A stretch of 30,749 bases of DNA from JBFMAP01 sp964632135 (GCA_964632135.1 CAZWEI010000007.1:1-30749), one strand, 5' to 3'. Counted from the first letter of the stretch, positions 8,486 to 16,970 are shown. Notes: generated by a model from the letters alone, not told the origin. Numbers and translations: made by a program.

Positions 8486-9373
8486 ATGTCCTTATCTGAT
8501 TTCCTTCAGGAGTTCTTCGTAAATCCGATAGACGACAGGACCGGCTACAACGCAATAAACACGCTCGTCTACGCGCTCATCGCCCTCGCCGCAGCCTACA
8601 TAATCTACAAGGGATTCAAGAAACTGAAAATAAAAATTGACGAGCGGTTCGTCATCTCGATAATCCCCTTCATTCTACTCGGCTCGACCGCGCGCGTTGT
8701 GACTGATGCGATAGACCGTGGAGTGCTGCAGGCGCACAGGGATTTTTTGTTCGGAGTTACAGGCGCGGTTCTTGACTCGCGCATCTACGATTACGGATAT
8801 TTCACCACGACGCCGGGAATTTACGTTGTCGTCGGCTTGATTACGCTCGCGTCAGTTCTCCTGTGCAGCAAAATAAAGCGAATGGATCTGCTTCCTTACA
8901 TCGGGCTCGCGCTCTGGCTCCCGCATTTCATACTGCTAATTCCAATGATGAACTATTTCCCCTATCTCGCGCTAATCATCGCCCTTTCGCTCGCAGGATT
9001 TCTTGTTGGAATCGCCGCGCTCCGCCTCTCGAAAATTAAAAACTATTTTTCAAGCGTGGTTGTCTTCTCGCACGCGCTCGACGGTGCGGCCACATTCGTA
9101 ATCCTGAACATATTCAACTCGATGGAAAACAAGGCGTTCTTCGAGCAGCATGTCCTCTCCCGCGCGCTTGGCGATGCGGGCGCGCTCTTTTTCGGCGCGT
9201 ACGGCATGTTCCTTTTTTACCTCGTGAAGGTAGCTTTCTCGGCGATTGCGGCGGTCGTTGTCGAGAAGGACGCGAGCAATTATGAGGAAAGAAATTACAT
9301 ACTCCTGCTGCTGATTATTTTCGGGCTCGCGCCAGGAGTGCGCGACGCGCTGACGATGTTGTGCGGAACGTGA
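8486..9373 (+). CDS. DUF63 family archaeal membrane protein
   Basis: 295 residues with about eight TM helices. It matches the archaeal DUF63 family: N-terminal NPIDDRTGYNAINTLVYA, a first cytosolic segment with IDERFVISIIPFILLGSTARVVTDA, TTTPGIYVVV, and SHALDGAATFVIL in the second half. The function of DUF63 is unknown. The conserved polar motifs lie at membrane edges. The ATG follows GGAAAGAAGG. It is the first gene of a compact unit with dphB (4-nt gap), yjbQ and nadK, so it may be cotranscribed with them. The promoter lies in the AT-rich spacer (8448-8485) shared with nreA. Confidence 0.88.
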   Translation: MSLSDFLQEFFVNPIDDRTGYNAINTLVYALIALAAAYIIYKGFKKLKIKIDERFVISIIPFILLGSTARVVTDAIDRGVLQAHRDFLFGVTGAVLDSRIYDYGYFTTTPGIYVVVGLITLASVLLCSKIKRMDLLPYIGLALWLPHFILLIPMMNYFPYLALIIALSLAGFLVGIAALRLSKIKNYFSSVVVFSHALDGAATFVILNIFNSMENKAFFEQHVLSRALGDAGALFFGAYGMFLFYLVKVAFSAIAAVVVEKDASNYEERNYILLLLIIFGLAPGVRDALTMLCGT

Positions 9374-9377
9374 TTTT

Positions 9378-10130
9378 GTGTTGGCGTTGGTTGGAATCGG
9401 AATTTGGGACGAGAAGGACGTCACGCTGCGCGCGCTTGAGGAGTTGAAGACGTGCGACATCATTTTTGCCGAGGCGTACACGAGCAAAATGAAGGAAGGA
9501 ACGCTCGCGCGCCTTGAGAAAATGATAAATAAAAAAATAATTCCGCTCACGCGCGAGGATGTTGAAGGCGAGAAGCGAGTTTTGGCGGAAGCGGCTGGGA
9601 AGCGAGTCGCACTTCTTGTCCCGGGCGACCCGATGGTCGCTACAACGCACGTTTCCCTTCTCCTTGCCGCGCGCAGGAAAAAAATCCAAACCAACATCAT
9701 TCACGCGCCCTCAATTTTCACTGCGGCGATTGGCGAGAGCGGGCTCCAGATTTACAAGTTCGGGCGCTCGACGACGCTCGCGTTCTGGGACGAGAAATAC
9801 AAGCCAACGAGCACCTACGACGTCATTTACGAAAATAAGAAGCGAGGGCTCCACACGCTCGTTTTTCTCGATATACGCGAGAGGTGCATGGGCGCGCGAG
9901 AGGCGCTCGAATTGCTGGAAAAAATTGAAAAGCAAAAGAAAAGGAAAATTGCGCGTGATGTGGATAAGATTGTAGTTCTGAGCAGGGTTGGAAGCGAGGA
10001 GAAAAAAATAACATACGGCGCCGTCCGCGACCTCCTTCGTATGGATTTGGGGCAGCCGCCATCAATTTTAATATTTCCCGGCAAACTGCATTTCATGGAG
10101 CAGGAGGCGCTGGAGGCAGGGGTGCTTTGA
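9378..10130 (+). CDS. dphB: Diphthine synthase (Dph5)
   Basis: 250 residues, starting at GTG 4 nt after the DUF63 stop (a TTG one codon later is a weaker choice). It is an SAM-dependent methyltransferase of the tetrapyrrole-methylase fold that methylates the diphthamide precursor on elongation factor 2. It shows the N-terminal LVGIGIWDEKDVTLRALEELK, FAEAYTSK, the VPGDPMVATTH loop for SAM, HAPSIFTAAIGESGLQIYKFG, and the C-terminal VVLSRVGSEEKKITYG and PPSILIFPGKLHFMEQEAL. The length is normal for the family. The stop overlaps the next start by one base. Confidence 0.95.
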   Translation: MLALVGIGIWDEKDVTLRALEELKTCDIIFAEAYTSKMKEGTLARLEKMINKKIIPLTREDVEGEKRVLAEAAGKRVALLVPGDPMVATTHVSLLLAARRKKIQTNIIHAPSIFTAAIGESGLQIYKFGRSTTLAFWDEKYKPTSTYDVIYENKKRGLHTLVFLDIRERCMGAREALELLEKIEKQKKRKIARDVDKIVVLSRVGSEEKKITYGAVRDLLRMDLGQPPSILIFPGKLHFMEQEALEAGVL

Positions 10131-10525
10131 TGTTCACAATACGCACGAGCAAAAAACTTCAACTTGTCGATATTACGGACAAGGTTCGCGAGAGCGTTGG
10201 AAAGAAGAAATTCACAGGAGTCTGCCACATTTACCTCCCGCACGCGACCGCGGGGATAATAATAAACGAGTTCGAGCCTCACCTTGAGCACGACTTCCAA
10301 ACTGTTTTTGGGCGGATGCTTCCGAACGTGAGTTTCGAGCACGACGAGATTGACGACAACGCGTCAGCGCATCTGCTGAGCGCGCTCATCGGTTGCGAGA
10401 CGAGCGTTCCTGTTAAAGATGGCGCGCTCATCCTCGGCACGTGGCAGAGGATACTCCTGTGCGAGTTCGACGGCCCGCGCGAGCGCACGGTGCTGGTTAC
10501 GCTGACTGCCGGCGAGATGGTTTGA
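10130..10525 (+). CDS. YjbQ/UPF0047 family protein
   Basis: 131 residues starting at the ATG that overlaps the dphB stop (TGATG). UPF0047 members are small trimeric proteins; the E. coli member YjbQ has weak thiamine phosphate synthase activity. The signature residues are present: CHIYLPHATAGIIINE (about 37-52), the metal-site acidic/His sequence EHDEIDDNASAHLLSALIG, and the terminal GTWQRILLCEFDGPRERTV. The length is typical. It is translationally coupled to dphB and abuts nadK with no spacer. The physiological role in archaea is not established. Confidence 0.92.
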   Translation: MFTIRTSKKLQLVDITDKVRESVGKKKFTGVCHIYLPHATAGIIINEFEPHLEHDFQTVFGRMLPNVSFEHDEIDDNASAHLLSALIGCETSVPVKDGALILGTWQRILLCEFDGPRERTVLVTLTAGEMV

Positions 10526-11242
10526 ATGAAAAAATTGAGAAGCGCGACGGTCGTTGCGAACCCAAGAAAGGAGTGGGCAGTGTACGCAAGGCACGAGGTC
10601 GAAAAATTCCTGCGCGGGCGAGGGGTCTGCGTTTCGCCGCGCGGCGAGATTTTGATAACAATAGGAGGGGACGGCACGATTCTGTACAACAAGGCTTGTG
10701 CGGTGCCTATTTTCGGCATAGGCACGCACACCAGTTTCATCTGCCAGGCGAGGCGCGAGAACTGGAGGGAAAAACTGGAAAAAATAATCGCGCGCGGGTA
10801 TGAAACAACGCGCCGGGTGATGCTCTCGTGCGAGTTGAATGGAAGAAAAGTCCAGGACGCGCTCAACGAGTTCGCGCTCCGCAGCCACTGCCACCGCGTG
10901 CTTGAGTTCGAGTTGAGCGCGCGCGGGAAAACATTCAAATTTTCTGCCGATGGGCTAATTTTCGCGACCCCGACAGGCTCGAGCGCGTACTCCTACTCGT
11001 GCGGAGGTGGCGAACTTCCCCATCACGCGCGCAAATACGTTATAACACCCATCGCGCCCCACAGAAGGGCGTTCAATCCGCTGGCAGTGAGCGACCACGC
11101 TGTTTCGCGCGTTTTTGTTTTTGCGGAGTGCGAGGCAGATTTGATTGTAGACGGACAGTTCACGCACAAATTGAAATTCGGCAGAAACACAGCGAGGATT
11201 TACAAAAGCAGAAAGCACGTGGAACTGGTTAATGTGCAGTAA
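10526..11242 (+). CDS. nadK: NAD kinase (divergent)
   Basis: 238 residues. It phosphorylates NAD to NADP. Catalytic IGGDGTIL is at residues 46-53, the nucleotide site is ADGLIFATPTGSSAYSYSCGGGEL, and ITPIAPH and IVDGQ follow near the C-terminus. The start immediately follows the yjbQ stop. One motif is unusual: where most NAD kinases have NxGxLGFL after the GGDGT loop, this protein has GIGTHTSFIC, so the conserved Asn and the LGFL turn are lost. The remaining motifs argue for an active enzyme, perhaps with changed nucleotide preference. Its last 14 bases overlap the convergent receiver-like gene. Confidence 0.88.
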   Translation: MKKLRSATVVANPRKEWAVYARHEVEKFLRGRGVCVSPRGEILITIGGDGTILYNKACAVPIFGIGTHTSFICQARRENWREKLEKIIARGYETTRRVMLSCELNGRKVQDALNEFALRSHCHRVLEFELSARGKTFKFSADGLIFATPTGSSAYSYSCGGGELPHHARKYVITPIAPHRRAFNPLAVSDHAVSRVFVFAECEADLIVDGQFTHKLKFGRNTARIYKSRKHVELVNVQ

Positions 11243-11759
11243 CAATATTTCCTTTCGGATTTCTGCCTCTAGGCCCCTCACTTCTCACTCTTTCTTTTAC
11301 CTGCAAAACTGTCTCGTTCAATTTTAGTGCGCCCAGCACTCCTTTTACTGCGTCTTTAACCATTCTTAGATCCGCTCCGCCTAGTTTAAACACCTCTTCT
11401 TTGCGGATGAATCGGTCCGCGCGACTCGCAAACTTCGATTCATCAATCATCCAACCAATCACTATTGTGCGCGTATTCTTGTTTTCTTTATGTATATCCC
11501 TGATAAAATTTAACTCCGGTTTAACCTCAACCTGCGGCGCATTGATGATAACAAGTCCAATAGGCCTGCCCACGCGTTTTTCCGCTTCCATTATCAGCAA
11601 CCCATCAAATGGCTGGCACGCGATATGTATATCAGGTCCGCCACCCATTTCGCGTATCGCCTGTTTCGTTTCTTCTACAATCAAAGCGAGACTCCTCATA
11701 TCATCTGGCCGTACTACAAAAAGGATATTCCGATATCCCCCGCTGCCTGTGTTATCCAC
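11229..11759 (-). CDS. Receiver-like orphan protein
   Basis: 176 residues from the GTG at 11759. The longer reading from 11804 is rejected because a strong ribosome binding site (AGAGGTGG) lies just upstream of the GTG and inside that longer frame. Receiver-like order: strand NILFVVRPDD, helix, strand DIHIACQP, helix, strand IGLVIINAPQVE, helix, strand RTIVIGWMID, strand RFIRKEEV, helix, and a basic tail (ERVRSEGPRGRNPKG). Asp residues follow strand 1 (PDD) but there is no Asp at the strand 3 phosphorylation position (NAPQ). This is a probable pseudo-receiver. It is monocistronic, converges on nadK with 14-bp overlap, and has the motif shared with two other orphans. Function unknown. Confidence 0.75.
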   Translation of the reverse strand: MDNTGSGGYRNILFVVRPDDMRSLALIVEETKQAIREMGGGPDIHIACQPFDGLLIMEAEKRVGRPIGLVIINAPQVEVKPELNFIRDIHKENKNTRTIVIGWMIDESKFASRADRFIRKEEVFKLGGADLRMVKDAVKGVLGALKLNETVLQVKERVRSEGPRGRNPKGNIVTAH

Positions 11760-11772
11760 AAAACCACCTCTT

Positions 11773-11792
11773 GAGAACAAGTAATATTTTAT
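11773..11792 (-). promoter_or_regulatory. Shared orphan-gene motif, copy 2
   Basis: Coding strand reads ATAAAATATTACTTGTTCTC, 14 nt before the GTG start. The same 14 invariant positions occur at 991-1010 and 29671-29690. A further TATA-like AATAAAAAT lies about 20 nt upstream (near 11800-11812), the same relation as in copy 1. Confidence 0.6.
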
Positions 11793-11819
11793 GCGCCCTC
11801 TCATTTTTATTACTTTCGT

Positions 11820-13070
11820 CTAGCCGAGCGTGAGAAACAGGAGCGCGAGGCCGACAACCAACGCGACCGCGAGCGAGGGGAGCGCGCTCTTTTTGAAATC
11901 GTCGGATGCCGCTGTCAACAGTATTACTGTTTTCATCATGAGGCTCGCGAGGCACGCTATTATCACCGCGACTGCGGCGTCGTTCATCCCTATCCCGCCC
12001 GCATTCAGCACGAGCGAAACCGATGATGCGACCGCGGCGCTGCTCACGAACCCGCCGAAGAGCGCGGTCAGGAACAGGGAGTTCGGGTTGAGCGCGGAAA
12101 CGACGTTCACCGCGAGTATGAGCAGGAAGAACACGGCGCCAAAACTAACCCCGTAACTTACTGAAAAAGGCTGCTGGAAAACAATCTCCTCACCCTGCTC
12201 CTTCTTGTACGCCGGCGCTGCGAAGAGCGCGAACACGAACGCCATCCCGAGAAGCGGGAGCCAAACCTTGCCCAGGAGCGCTGGTGCGACGATTCCCACC
12301 AACAACAAATCGCGCAACAGCATCGCGAGGCTCGCCGCAGCCAGGCCGGTGCTGAACGCGCCCTTTGCTTTCTTTGATTTGGAGGCAAACGACGCGACCG
12401 TGAATACAGAGTTTATGAACCCGCCGAAAAACCCGGTGATGATTAGCGCGCGCTGGCCGAAGAACCTTATCGCGAGGAACCCGATGAAACTCATGAATGA
12501 GACCATCATCACGATGAGCAGGAACAGGCGGAGGTCAACTCCGATCATAGGCGTTACGTGAATCGGGTCCTGCGGAAGCAGGGGATAAATGACAAACAGC
12601 AGAATGCCGAACTGGAGCGCGTCGTAAATCTCCTCGTCGCTCAGATGTTTCACGAAAACATGGGAGTAGCCCTTTCCCATGAGAAGAACGGTCGTTACTA
12701 TCGCGCCTGCGATTGTTTCGTAAAACATCCCATACCCGACCATCACGCCGAACACGTACGTGAGCGGGAACGTGATGGTGGTTGTCAGACCGTAGGGCCC
12801 TTTCTTGGTGAACATCAGATAGTAGAACAAGACCGAGTATGCGATGACGCCAGCAAATCCGATGAGAGGGAGCGAAACGAACGTGCTTGGGAGGACGTTC
12901 GGTGACACGAGAACCGCGAGCGTGCCGATGAGCGACATGAGTGAGAACGTCCGCACGCCGACCATGCGTTTGTGCTTCGCGTGCTCGCGCTCAATTCCGA
13001 TGAGCGCACCCACAGCAATCGAGAGAAGAATCTTGAAAACGAAAACGTTGCTCGCGATTATCTCAACCAT
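11820..13070 (-). CDS. MgtC/SapB plus DUF4010 membrane protein
   Basis: 416 residues, almost entirely membrane helices. The N-terminal MgtC-like part has the conserved ALIGIEREHAKHKRMVGVRTFSLMSLIGTLAV (about 22-54). The C-terminal DUF4010 part carries LIITGFFGGFINSVFTVASFAS and LTALFGGFVSSAAVASSVSL, an internal repeat suggesting two related membrane halves. MgtC-family proteins are linked to magnesium or membrane homeostasis, but the transport activity of DUF4010 proteins is unproven. The ATG at 13070 follows GGTGCGTGA. It is downstream of, and probably cotranscribed with, the GGGP synthase (about 30 nt apart). Confidence 0.88.
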   Translation of the reverse strand: MVEIIASNVFVFKILLSIAVGALIGIEREHAKHKRMVGVRTFSLMSLIGTLAVLVSPNVLPSTFVSLPLIGFAGVIAYSVLFYYLMFTKKGPYGLTTTITFPLTYVFGVMVGYGMFYETIAGAIVTTVLLMGKGYSHVFVKHLSDEEIYDALQFGILLFVIYPLLPQDPIHVTPMIGVDLRLFLLIVMMVSFMSFIGFLAIRFFGQRALIITGFFGGFINSVFTVASFASKSKKAKGAFSTGLAAASLAMLLRDLLLVGIVAPALLGKVWLPLLGMAFVFALFAAPAYKKEQGEEIVFQQPFSVSYGVSFGAVFFLLILAVNVVSALNPNSLFLTALFGGFVSSAAVASSVSLVLNAGGIGMNDAAVAVIIACLASLMMKTVILLTAASDDFKKSALPSLAVALVVGLALLFLTLG

Positions 13071-13102
13071 TCACGCACCAACCCGCTACTCACACGCACA
13101 AT

Positions 13103-13879
13103 TTATTTTTTCTTCTTTCCCTCATCCTTTATCGCTTTCACGAACTCGCCTATCGCGCGCCGCACGTCCTTCGCCTCCTGCGCGACCGTACCAAGATGAA
13201 TCGCATCAGCCCCGCACTTCACGATTTCGCGCGCCTGCGCGGTCGTCTTTATCCCACCCGCAACTATGTACGGAACATCGATTGCTTTCCTCACCTCGCG
13301 CACAATCTCGCACGGCACAGGCCCGAGCGGCGATGCTGAGCCCACGTCGGTTACTATGAAGCGGAAGCCCATGTACTGTCCTGCGAGCGCGAGTGCAGCG
13401 GCGACGCGCGGCTTGTGCCTTGGAACAACGTTTGCGTCCCCGACCCAGCCGACCGTTCCTCCGGGCTCAACTACAATATACCCGACCGGGAGCGGTTCGA
13501 TTTTCATCCTCTTAATCACTGGCGCCGCGAGCGCCTGCGCGTGCGTTATCCAGTATGGATTGCGCGAGTTCAGGAGGGACATGAAATAAACCGCGTCAGC
13601 CCACTCAGTAAGAGTCGCGATGTTCCCTGGAAAAAGAACGATGGGCACATTCACGTTTTCCTTAATGCGTTTCGTGACCTCATCGAGAAGCCGCCCCTGC
13701 GCGCCAGTGCTGCCGCCAATCAAGATGACGTCGGCCCCGCCCTCGCACGCCTGCTTTGCTGTGCTTACTGCTTTCTCAGGCGCTTCGTAGTCGCACGGAT
13801 CTATTAGGACAAAAAGCAGCGCGCCCTCCCTAGCGATTCCGTCGTTGATGTACTTTTCGATTTTTCCCATCGTGACCAT
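13103..13879 (-). CDS. Geranylgeranylglyceryl phosphate synthase
   Basis: 258 residues. It joins sn-glycerol-1-phosphate to geranylgeranyl diphosphate, the first committed step of archaeal ether lipid synthesis. TIM-barrel motifs: LFVLIDPCDYE, GADVILIGGSTGAQG, PIVLFPGNIATLTEWADAVYFMSLLNSRNPYWI, PVGYIVVEPGGTVGWVGDANVVPR, VTDVGSASPLGPVPCE, and VAGGIKTTAQAREIVKCGADAIHLGT for phosphate binding. I chose the ATG at 13879 because GGTGAT lies exactly 3 nt before it, as in other operon-internal genes here. The ATGs at 13870 and 13906 are alternatives. The start lies 4 nt after the stop of the epimerase, so the two are cotranscribed. The Lys-rich end is short. Confidence 0.95.
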   Translation of the reverse strand: MVTMGKIEKYINDGIAREGALLFVLIDPCDYEAPEKAVSTAKQACEGGADVILIGGSTGAQGRLLDEVTKRIKENVNVPIVLFPGNIATLTEWADAVYFMSLLNSRNPYWITHAQALAAPVIKRMKIEPLPVGYIVVEPGGTVGWVGDANVVPRHKPRVAAALALAGQYMGFRFIVTDVGSASPLGPVPCEIVREVRKAIDVPYIVAGGIKTTAQAREIVKCGADAIHLGTVAQEAKDVRRAIGEFVKAIKDEGKKKK

Positions 13880-13883
13880 CGGA

Positions 13884-14891
13884 TCACCCGCCGCCAGCGT
13901 CGTCATTTCCCCTTTTTGCAAGGTAATCCTCGACCATCTCCCTTATTCCTTCCTCGAGTTTTATTTTCGGCTCGTAACAAAGTTCCTTCTTTGCCTTCGT
14001 TATATCAAATGCACGGTTCGATGCGAGCACGTCGACATATTCAGGAATGATTTTCGGTTTTCTTCCGCGGGCGCGGCTGAGCGCGCCGGAGATGCGCGCG
14101 TATGTTTTCGCCACGAATACGGGCACGCTTATTTTTGGTGGAGGAACGTTTAAATACCTGCACGCGATTTCAAACGCCTCCCTCTGCGTCCTCGTCTCGC
14201 CACTCGTCAGTATGTACGCGTTCCCGGCCGCGTCCTCGTCATCGGATGCGAGCAGCATCCCCTGAACCACGTCGCTCACATGAACAAACGGAACGTAATT
14301 ACCGCCAGAGCCTATGAACGGCATCCTTCCCTTGCGCATGAGTTCGAAGATTGGAAAGTAAGCCTCCTCGAAACCCGCCCCATACACGACCGCGGGCCGG
14401 ACGACGACCACAGGCACGCGGCCCCTGTAACCGAGCGCGGTACGCTCTGCAAGGAATTTCGAGCCGTTGTACTTGTCACCAGGGTTGAAGGGCTCGCCCT
14501 CGTCGGCCGGGATATGCTTCAAACTCTTTCCGTGCACGCCGATGGTGCTGCAGAACACGAAACTCTTCAGCCCGCGCTCCTCACAACATAATTTCAAAAT
14601 ATTATCAGTGCCCTTCACGTTCACCTCGTAAAGGAGCGACTCTGGCGCGGAATAATCCACGAGCGCGGCGAGGTGGAAAACGTAATCCGCGTCGCTGACC
14701 GCTTCTTTCATTGAATCAATGCGCGTGATGTCGCCTACGAATGCGCGCGTTCCTTCGGGTAACCTCGTACTTTCTTTTTCATTTCTTATGAGCGCGCGCA
14801 CCTCCATTTTCTTTTTCTTCAGGAGTTCGCGCACGAGGACGCTTCCAATTCTCCCAGTCGCGCCCGTTACTAGCGCTACCATATCCTCCAT
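13884..14891 (-). CDS. NAD-dependent epimerase/dehydratase (extended SDR)
   Basis: 335 residues from ATG 14891. The Rossmann-fold dinucleotide motif is GATGRIG (about 10-16), followed by GDITR, the NNAG-equivalent FHLAALVD, the Thr-containing catalytic strand VFCSTIGVHG, the active-site YNGSK (Tyr and Lys), and VVRPAVVYG after the catalytic helix. This fits the sugar epimerase / 3-beta-HSD-like group of extended SDRs. The substrate cannot be read from the sequence. Its position directly upstream of GGGP synthase suggests a lipid or glycolipid role, which is inference. A TTG at 14924 and an ATG at 14882 are other possible starts. Promoter: the TATA box at 14941-14950 shared with the divergent gene. 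Confidence 0.9.
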   Translation of the reverse strand: MEDMVALVTGATGRIGSVLVRELLKKKKMEVRALIRNEKESTRLPEGTRAFVGDITRIDSMKEAVSDADYVFHLAALVDYSAPESLLYEVNVKGTDNILKLCCEERGLKSFVFCSTIGVHGKSLKHIPADEGEPFNPGDKYNGSKFLAERTALGYRGRVPVVVVRPAVVYGAGFEEAYFPIFELMRKGRMPFIGSGGNYVPFVHVSDVVQGMLLASDDEDAAGNAYILTSGETRTQREAFEIACRYLNVPPPKISVPVFVAKTYARISGALSRARGRKPKIIPEYVDVLASNRAFDITKAKKELCYEPKIKLEEGIREMVEDYLAKRGNDDAGGG

Positions 14892-14940
14892 TTTTCCGCG
14901 CCCATTAATAATCCTTGCGAGCAAGTTGGCGAACGCGGAA

Positions 14941-14950
14941 AGTATATAAA
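14941..14950. promoter_or_regulatory. Shared TATA box of divergent genes
   Basis: AGTATATAAA lies alone between two divergent genes with starts at 14891 (minus) and 14984 (plus). TATATA is symmetric, and no other AT-rich box is visible in the 92-nt gap, so one TATA element may serve both directions. Confidence 0.5.
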
Positions 14951-14983
14951 CGGGGGAAGAGAAATTAACTCGAGGTGGTGTTC

Positions 14984-15976
14984 ATGGCGTTGTTTCTTTT
15001 CCAGGGCGAGGCTTTTGCGCCGCGCGAGGAGAGGAAGGACGAAAAGCATCTCAGCCTGCCCGAGCTCGAAAAATTTTCTATAGCTCTTAAGATAATTGCT
15101 CAGAATTATGCGAGCGTCCCAAAGGACAAGGAGCTGGAATTTGCGTTTAAGAGCCTTTGGAACGGAACCTTCAAGGGCGATAAAAACAAGGACAGTAAAG
15201 AACCAGACCTTCCGATATTCGGTTATACACATTATATAGCCGACAAAGAGTTCAGTAGGGTCTACCTTGATGATAAGACGCGCGACATTATCTCAAAACT
15301 TACTAATCTCGTGAAAGAGACGTTTGACAGTATCGCAAAAGAAATATCGATGAGCACGATAAACGTCGAGTCGTACGCATCTGCCGCAAAACCGTATTTA
15401 CCCGGTACGAAGATCGCATCCGAATCAAAAATAGTGTCGCGCGAAGTGTCTATCGAAGTTACTCAGCCGCCCCAACAGAACCAGATTCCGCTGGAGGTCG
15501 TCAATTCACCCCTCTTCTCGTATTTAGCGGCTATCCTTGCCGATGTTAAACCTACGTTTACAAAAGTTAGACTAGAAGAAATACACGAGCTTCCTGAGCC
15601 GCCAATGGGCGAAGCCCAAGCAGAAGAACTGGCGGGGAAACAGCCGGAGTATGCAAGCCAGCTCCAAGAGACCCGCAGCGTCCAGCCCGAATCAGTGAAA
15701 GCGGCGGAAAAGCAGGTTGAGCTGAAGGAAATGGTCAAAAACGTGCAACCCAAGGAGCAGATTGTGGTAGAAGAAAACGAGCTGGCAAAAACCGAGGAGC
15801 GTCCACCAACCAAAGTCCAGACGTCTTCAGAACTTGCAAAAATTGGGGATGAGTTGGGGAAGAGAGTAAACGAACCGCCACCTCCGGGAAAGTATAACGA
15901 ACTTTTAGCCGCGATAGAAAAACTTAGAGCGGATCTCAACAAACGTCCTAACACGGAGGAAAAGGAGGTCGGGTGA
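14984..15976 (+). CDS. Orphan protein with helical N-terminus and Pro/Glu-rich linker
   Basis: 330 residues from the ATG at 14984, 5 nt after a strong GAGGTGG site; the GTGs at 14975 and 14978 are part of that site. Residues 1-125 are mostly helical and charged (LPELEKFSIALKIIAQNY). Residues about 140-290 are rich in Glu, Gln, Pro, Lys and Val and look disordered, and the last 50 residues form a short helix (YNELLAAIEKLRADLNK). There is no signal peptide or clear membrane segment. It is visibly less GCGC-rich than neighbouring core genes. It forms an operon with the next gene (4-nt gap), so the two products may interact. I recognise no family. Confidence 0.65.
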   Translation: MALFLFQGEAFAPREERKDEKHLSLPELEKFSIALKIIAQNYASVPKDKELEFAFKSLWNGTFKGDKNKDSKEPDLPIFGYTHYIADKEFSRVYLDDKTRDIISKLTNLVKETFDSIAKEISMSTINVESYASAAKPYLPGTKIASESKIVSREVSIEVTQPPQQNQIPLEVVNSPLFSYLAAILADVKPTFTKVRLEEIHELPEPPMGEAQAEELAGKQPEYASQLQETRSVQPESVKAAEKQVELKEMVKNVQPKEQIVVEENELAKTEERPPTKVQTSSELAKIGDELGKRVNEPPPPGKYNELLAAIEKLRADLNKRPNTEEKEVG

Positions 15977-15980
15977 TGTC

Positions 15981-16391
15981 ATGGATGAAATAAGCAACTT
16001 GGAAAAACTCACTGAGAAATACGAATCGGTTCTCAAATTTTGGCAGCGGATTTACACGCCGGGCTTCAGGGAGGCGTGCAACAACGTGAAATACACCGCA
16101 GACGACGTGGGAATACACGTTCCGGTTATGGAACTCATGCTGCATAGAACTACACTGGACGAAGTAACTTCCAAACTTTCAAAAGAGACGCGCGAGAGGC
16201 TCGCGCCGGACATAGCGAAAATAAAAAATGCGTACGAAAATCCGTCACCGAGCCAGACAGAAAAATTAAACTTCGAACTCTCGCTTGAACCCAGCATGGA
16301 AACCGGTGAACTAACACTAATTGTAACCCCGAAGGACATCGACAAGATGCTCGCGGACGAAACCCCTCAGTCCCAAAAATTTAAAGTGTGA
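15981..16391 (+). CDS. Orphan small protein, partner of the upstream orphan
   Basis: 136 residues, ATG start preceded by GGTGAT with a 3-nt spacer, the same arrangement as other operon-internal genes here. The N-terminal 75 residues are predicted helical (LEKLTEKYESVLKFWQRIY and TLDEVTSKLSKETRERL). The C-terminal third has strand-like segments (KLNFELSLEP, GELTLIVTPKD). There is no Cys cluster, membrane segment or recognised domain. It converges with the MBL hydrolase gene (10-nt gap). The gene pair is unknown to me, and its function cannot be inferred from context. Confidence 0.65.
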   Translation: MDEISNLEKLTEKYESVLKFWQRIYTPGFREACNNVKYTADDVGIHVPVMELMLHRTTLDEVTSKLSKETRERLAPDIAKIKNAYENPSPSQTEKLNFELSLEPSMETGELTLIVTPKDIDKMLADETPQSQKFKV

Positions 16392-16401
16392 GGTCCGCGC
16401 C

Positions 16402-16920
16402 TTATTCGACGTCCCCATGGCCAGGGCACAGCAGTCTGTAGTCTATTTTTTGGATGTTTTCGAGCGTGCGCGCGAGCAGATTATCGTCGCCTCCCAAATC
16501 CGTTCTCCCGACCGCGCCGCCCGCGAAAAGGGTGTCTCCCGAAAATAAAATCTTGTTTTTCTTTTCGTAAATCACGACAGAGCCGAGCGTGTGGCCCGGA
16601 GCGTGAATCACCTCGAGCTCGAAATTCCCAAAATCGAGGTTTTTGAAATCATACGCATGCGCATTCGGCGGCGCGTAAACTATGCTTCCCGCCTTCAAAT
16701 CGTTTTCATGAAGGAACACGCGAAGCCAGCTGCTTTTCACCCCGCGCGTATGGTCGAAGTGCCCGTGCGTGAGAAGAACATATTTGGGCCTGAAATCGAT
16801 TGACAGCGTGCCGTCGCCCGCGTCGATTAGCAGTTTCTCGCCTCCGCTTTCAAGAACGTACGCGTTCGAGCACATCTCCGCGCCGAAAATGACGTAAACG
16901 TTTTTTGCAACCTCTTCCAT
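16402..16920 (-). CDS. MBL-fold metallohydrolase (glyoxalase II-like)
   Basis: 172 residues from the ATG at 16920, with GGGTGAG 7 nt upstream; a GTG four codons earlier overlaps that site. Metal ligands in order: the THGHFDH motif (HxHxDH), HAPGHTLGSV (third His), FSGDTLFAGGAVGRTDL (bridging Asp) and CPGHG (last His). This is the short glyoxalase II / hydroxyacylglutathione hydrolase-like group. It lacks a C-terminal substrate domain, so the substrate is open. It is divergent from RPA across a 78-nt AT-rich spacer and convergent with the orphan pair. Confidence 0.9.
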   Translation of the reverse strand: MEEVAKNVYVIFGAEMCSNAYVLESGGEKLLIDAGDGTLSIDFRPKYVLLTHGHFDHTRGVKSSWLRVFLHENDLKAGSIVYAPPNAHAYDFKNLDFGNFELEVIHAPGHTLGSVVIYEKKNKILFSGDTLFAGGAVGRTDLGGDDNLLARTLENIQKIDYRLLCPGHGDVE

Positions 16921-16970
16921 AAACTCGCTCACCCATCAACACACGCATCAAATATCGATACATTAAAGAT

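Noticed and set aside
11229..11804. Start of the receiver-like gene at 11804
   Set aside because: It would place the strong AGAGGTGG site and the shared motif inside the coding region. The GTG at 11759 is correctly spaced from that site.
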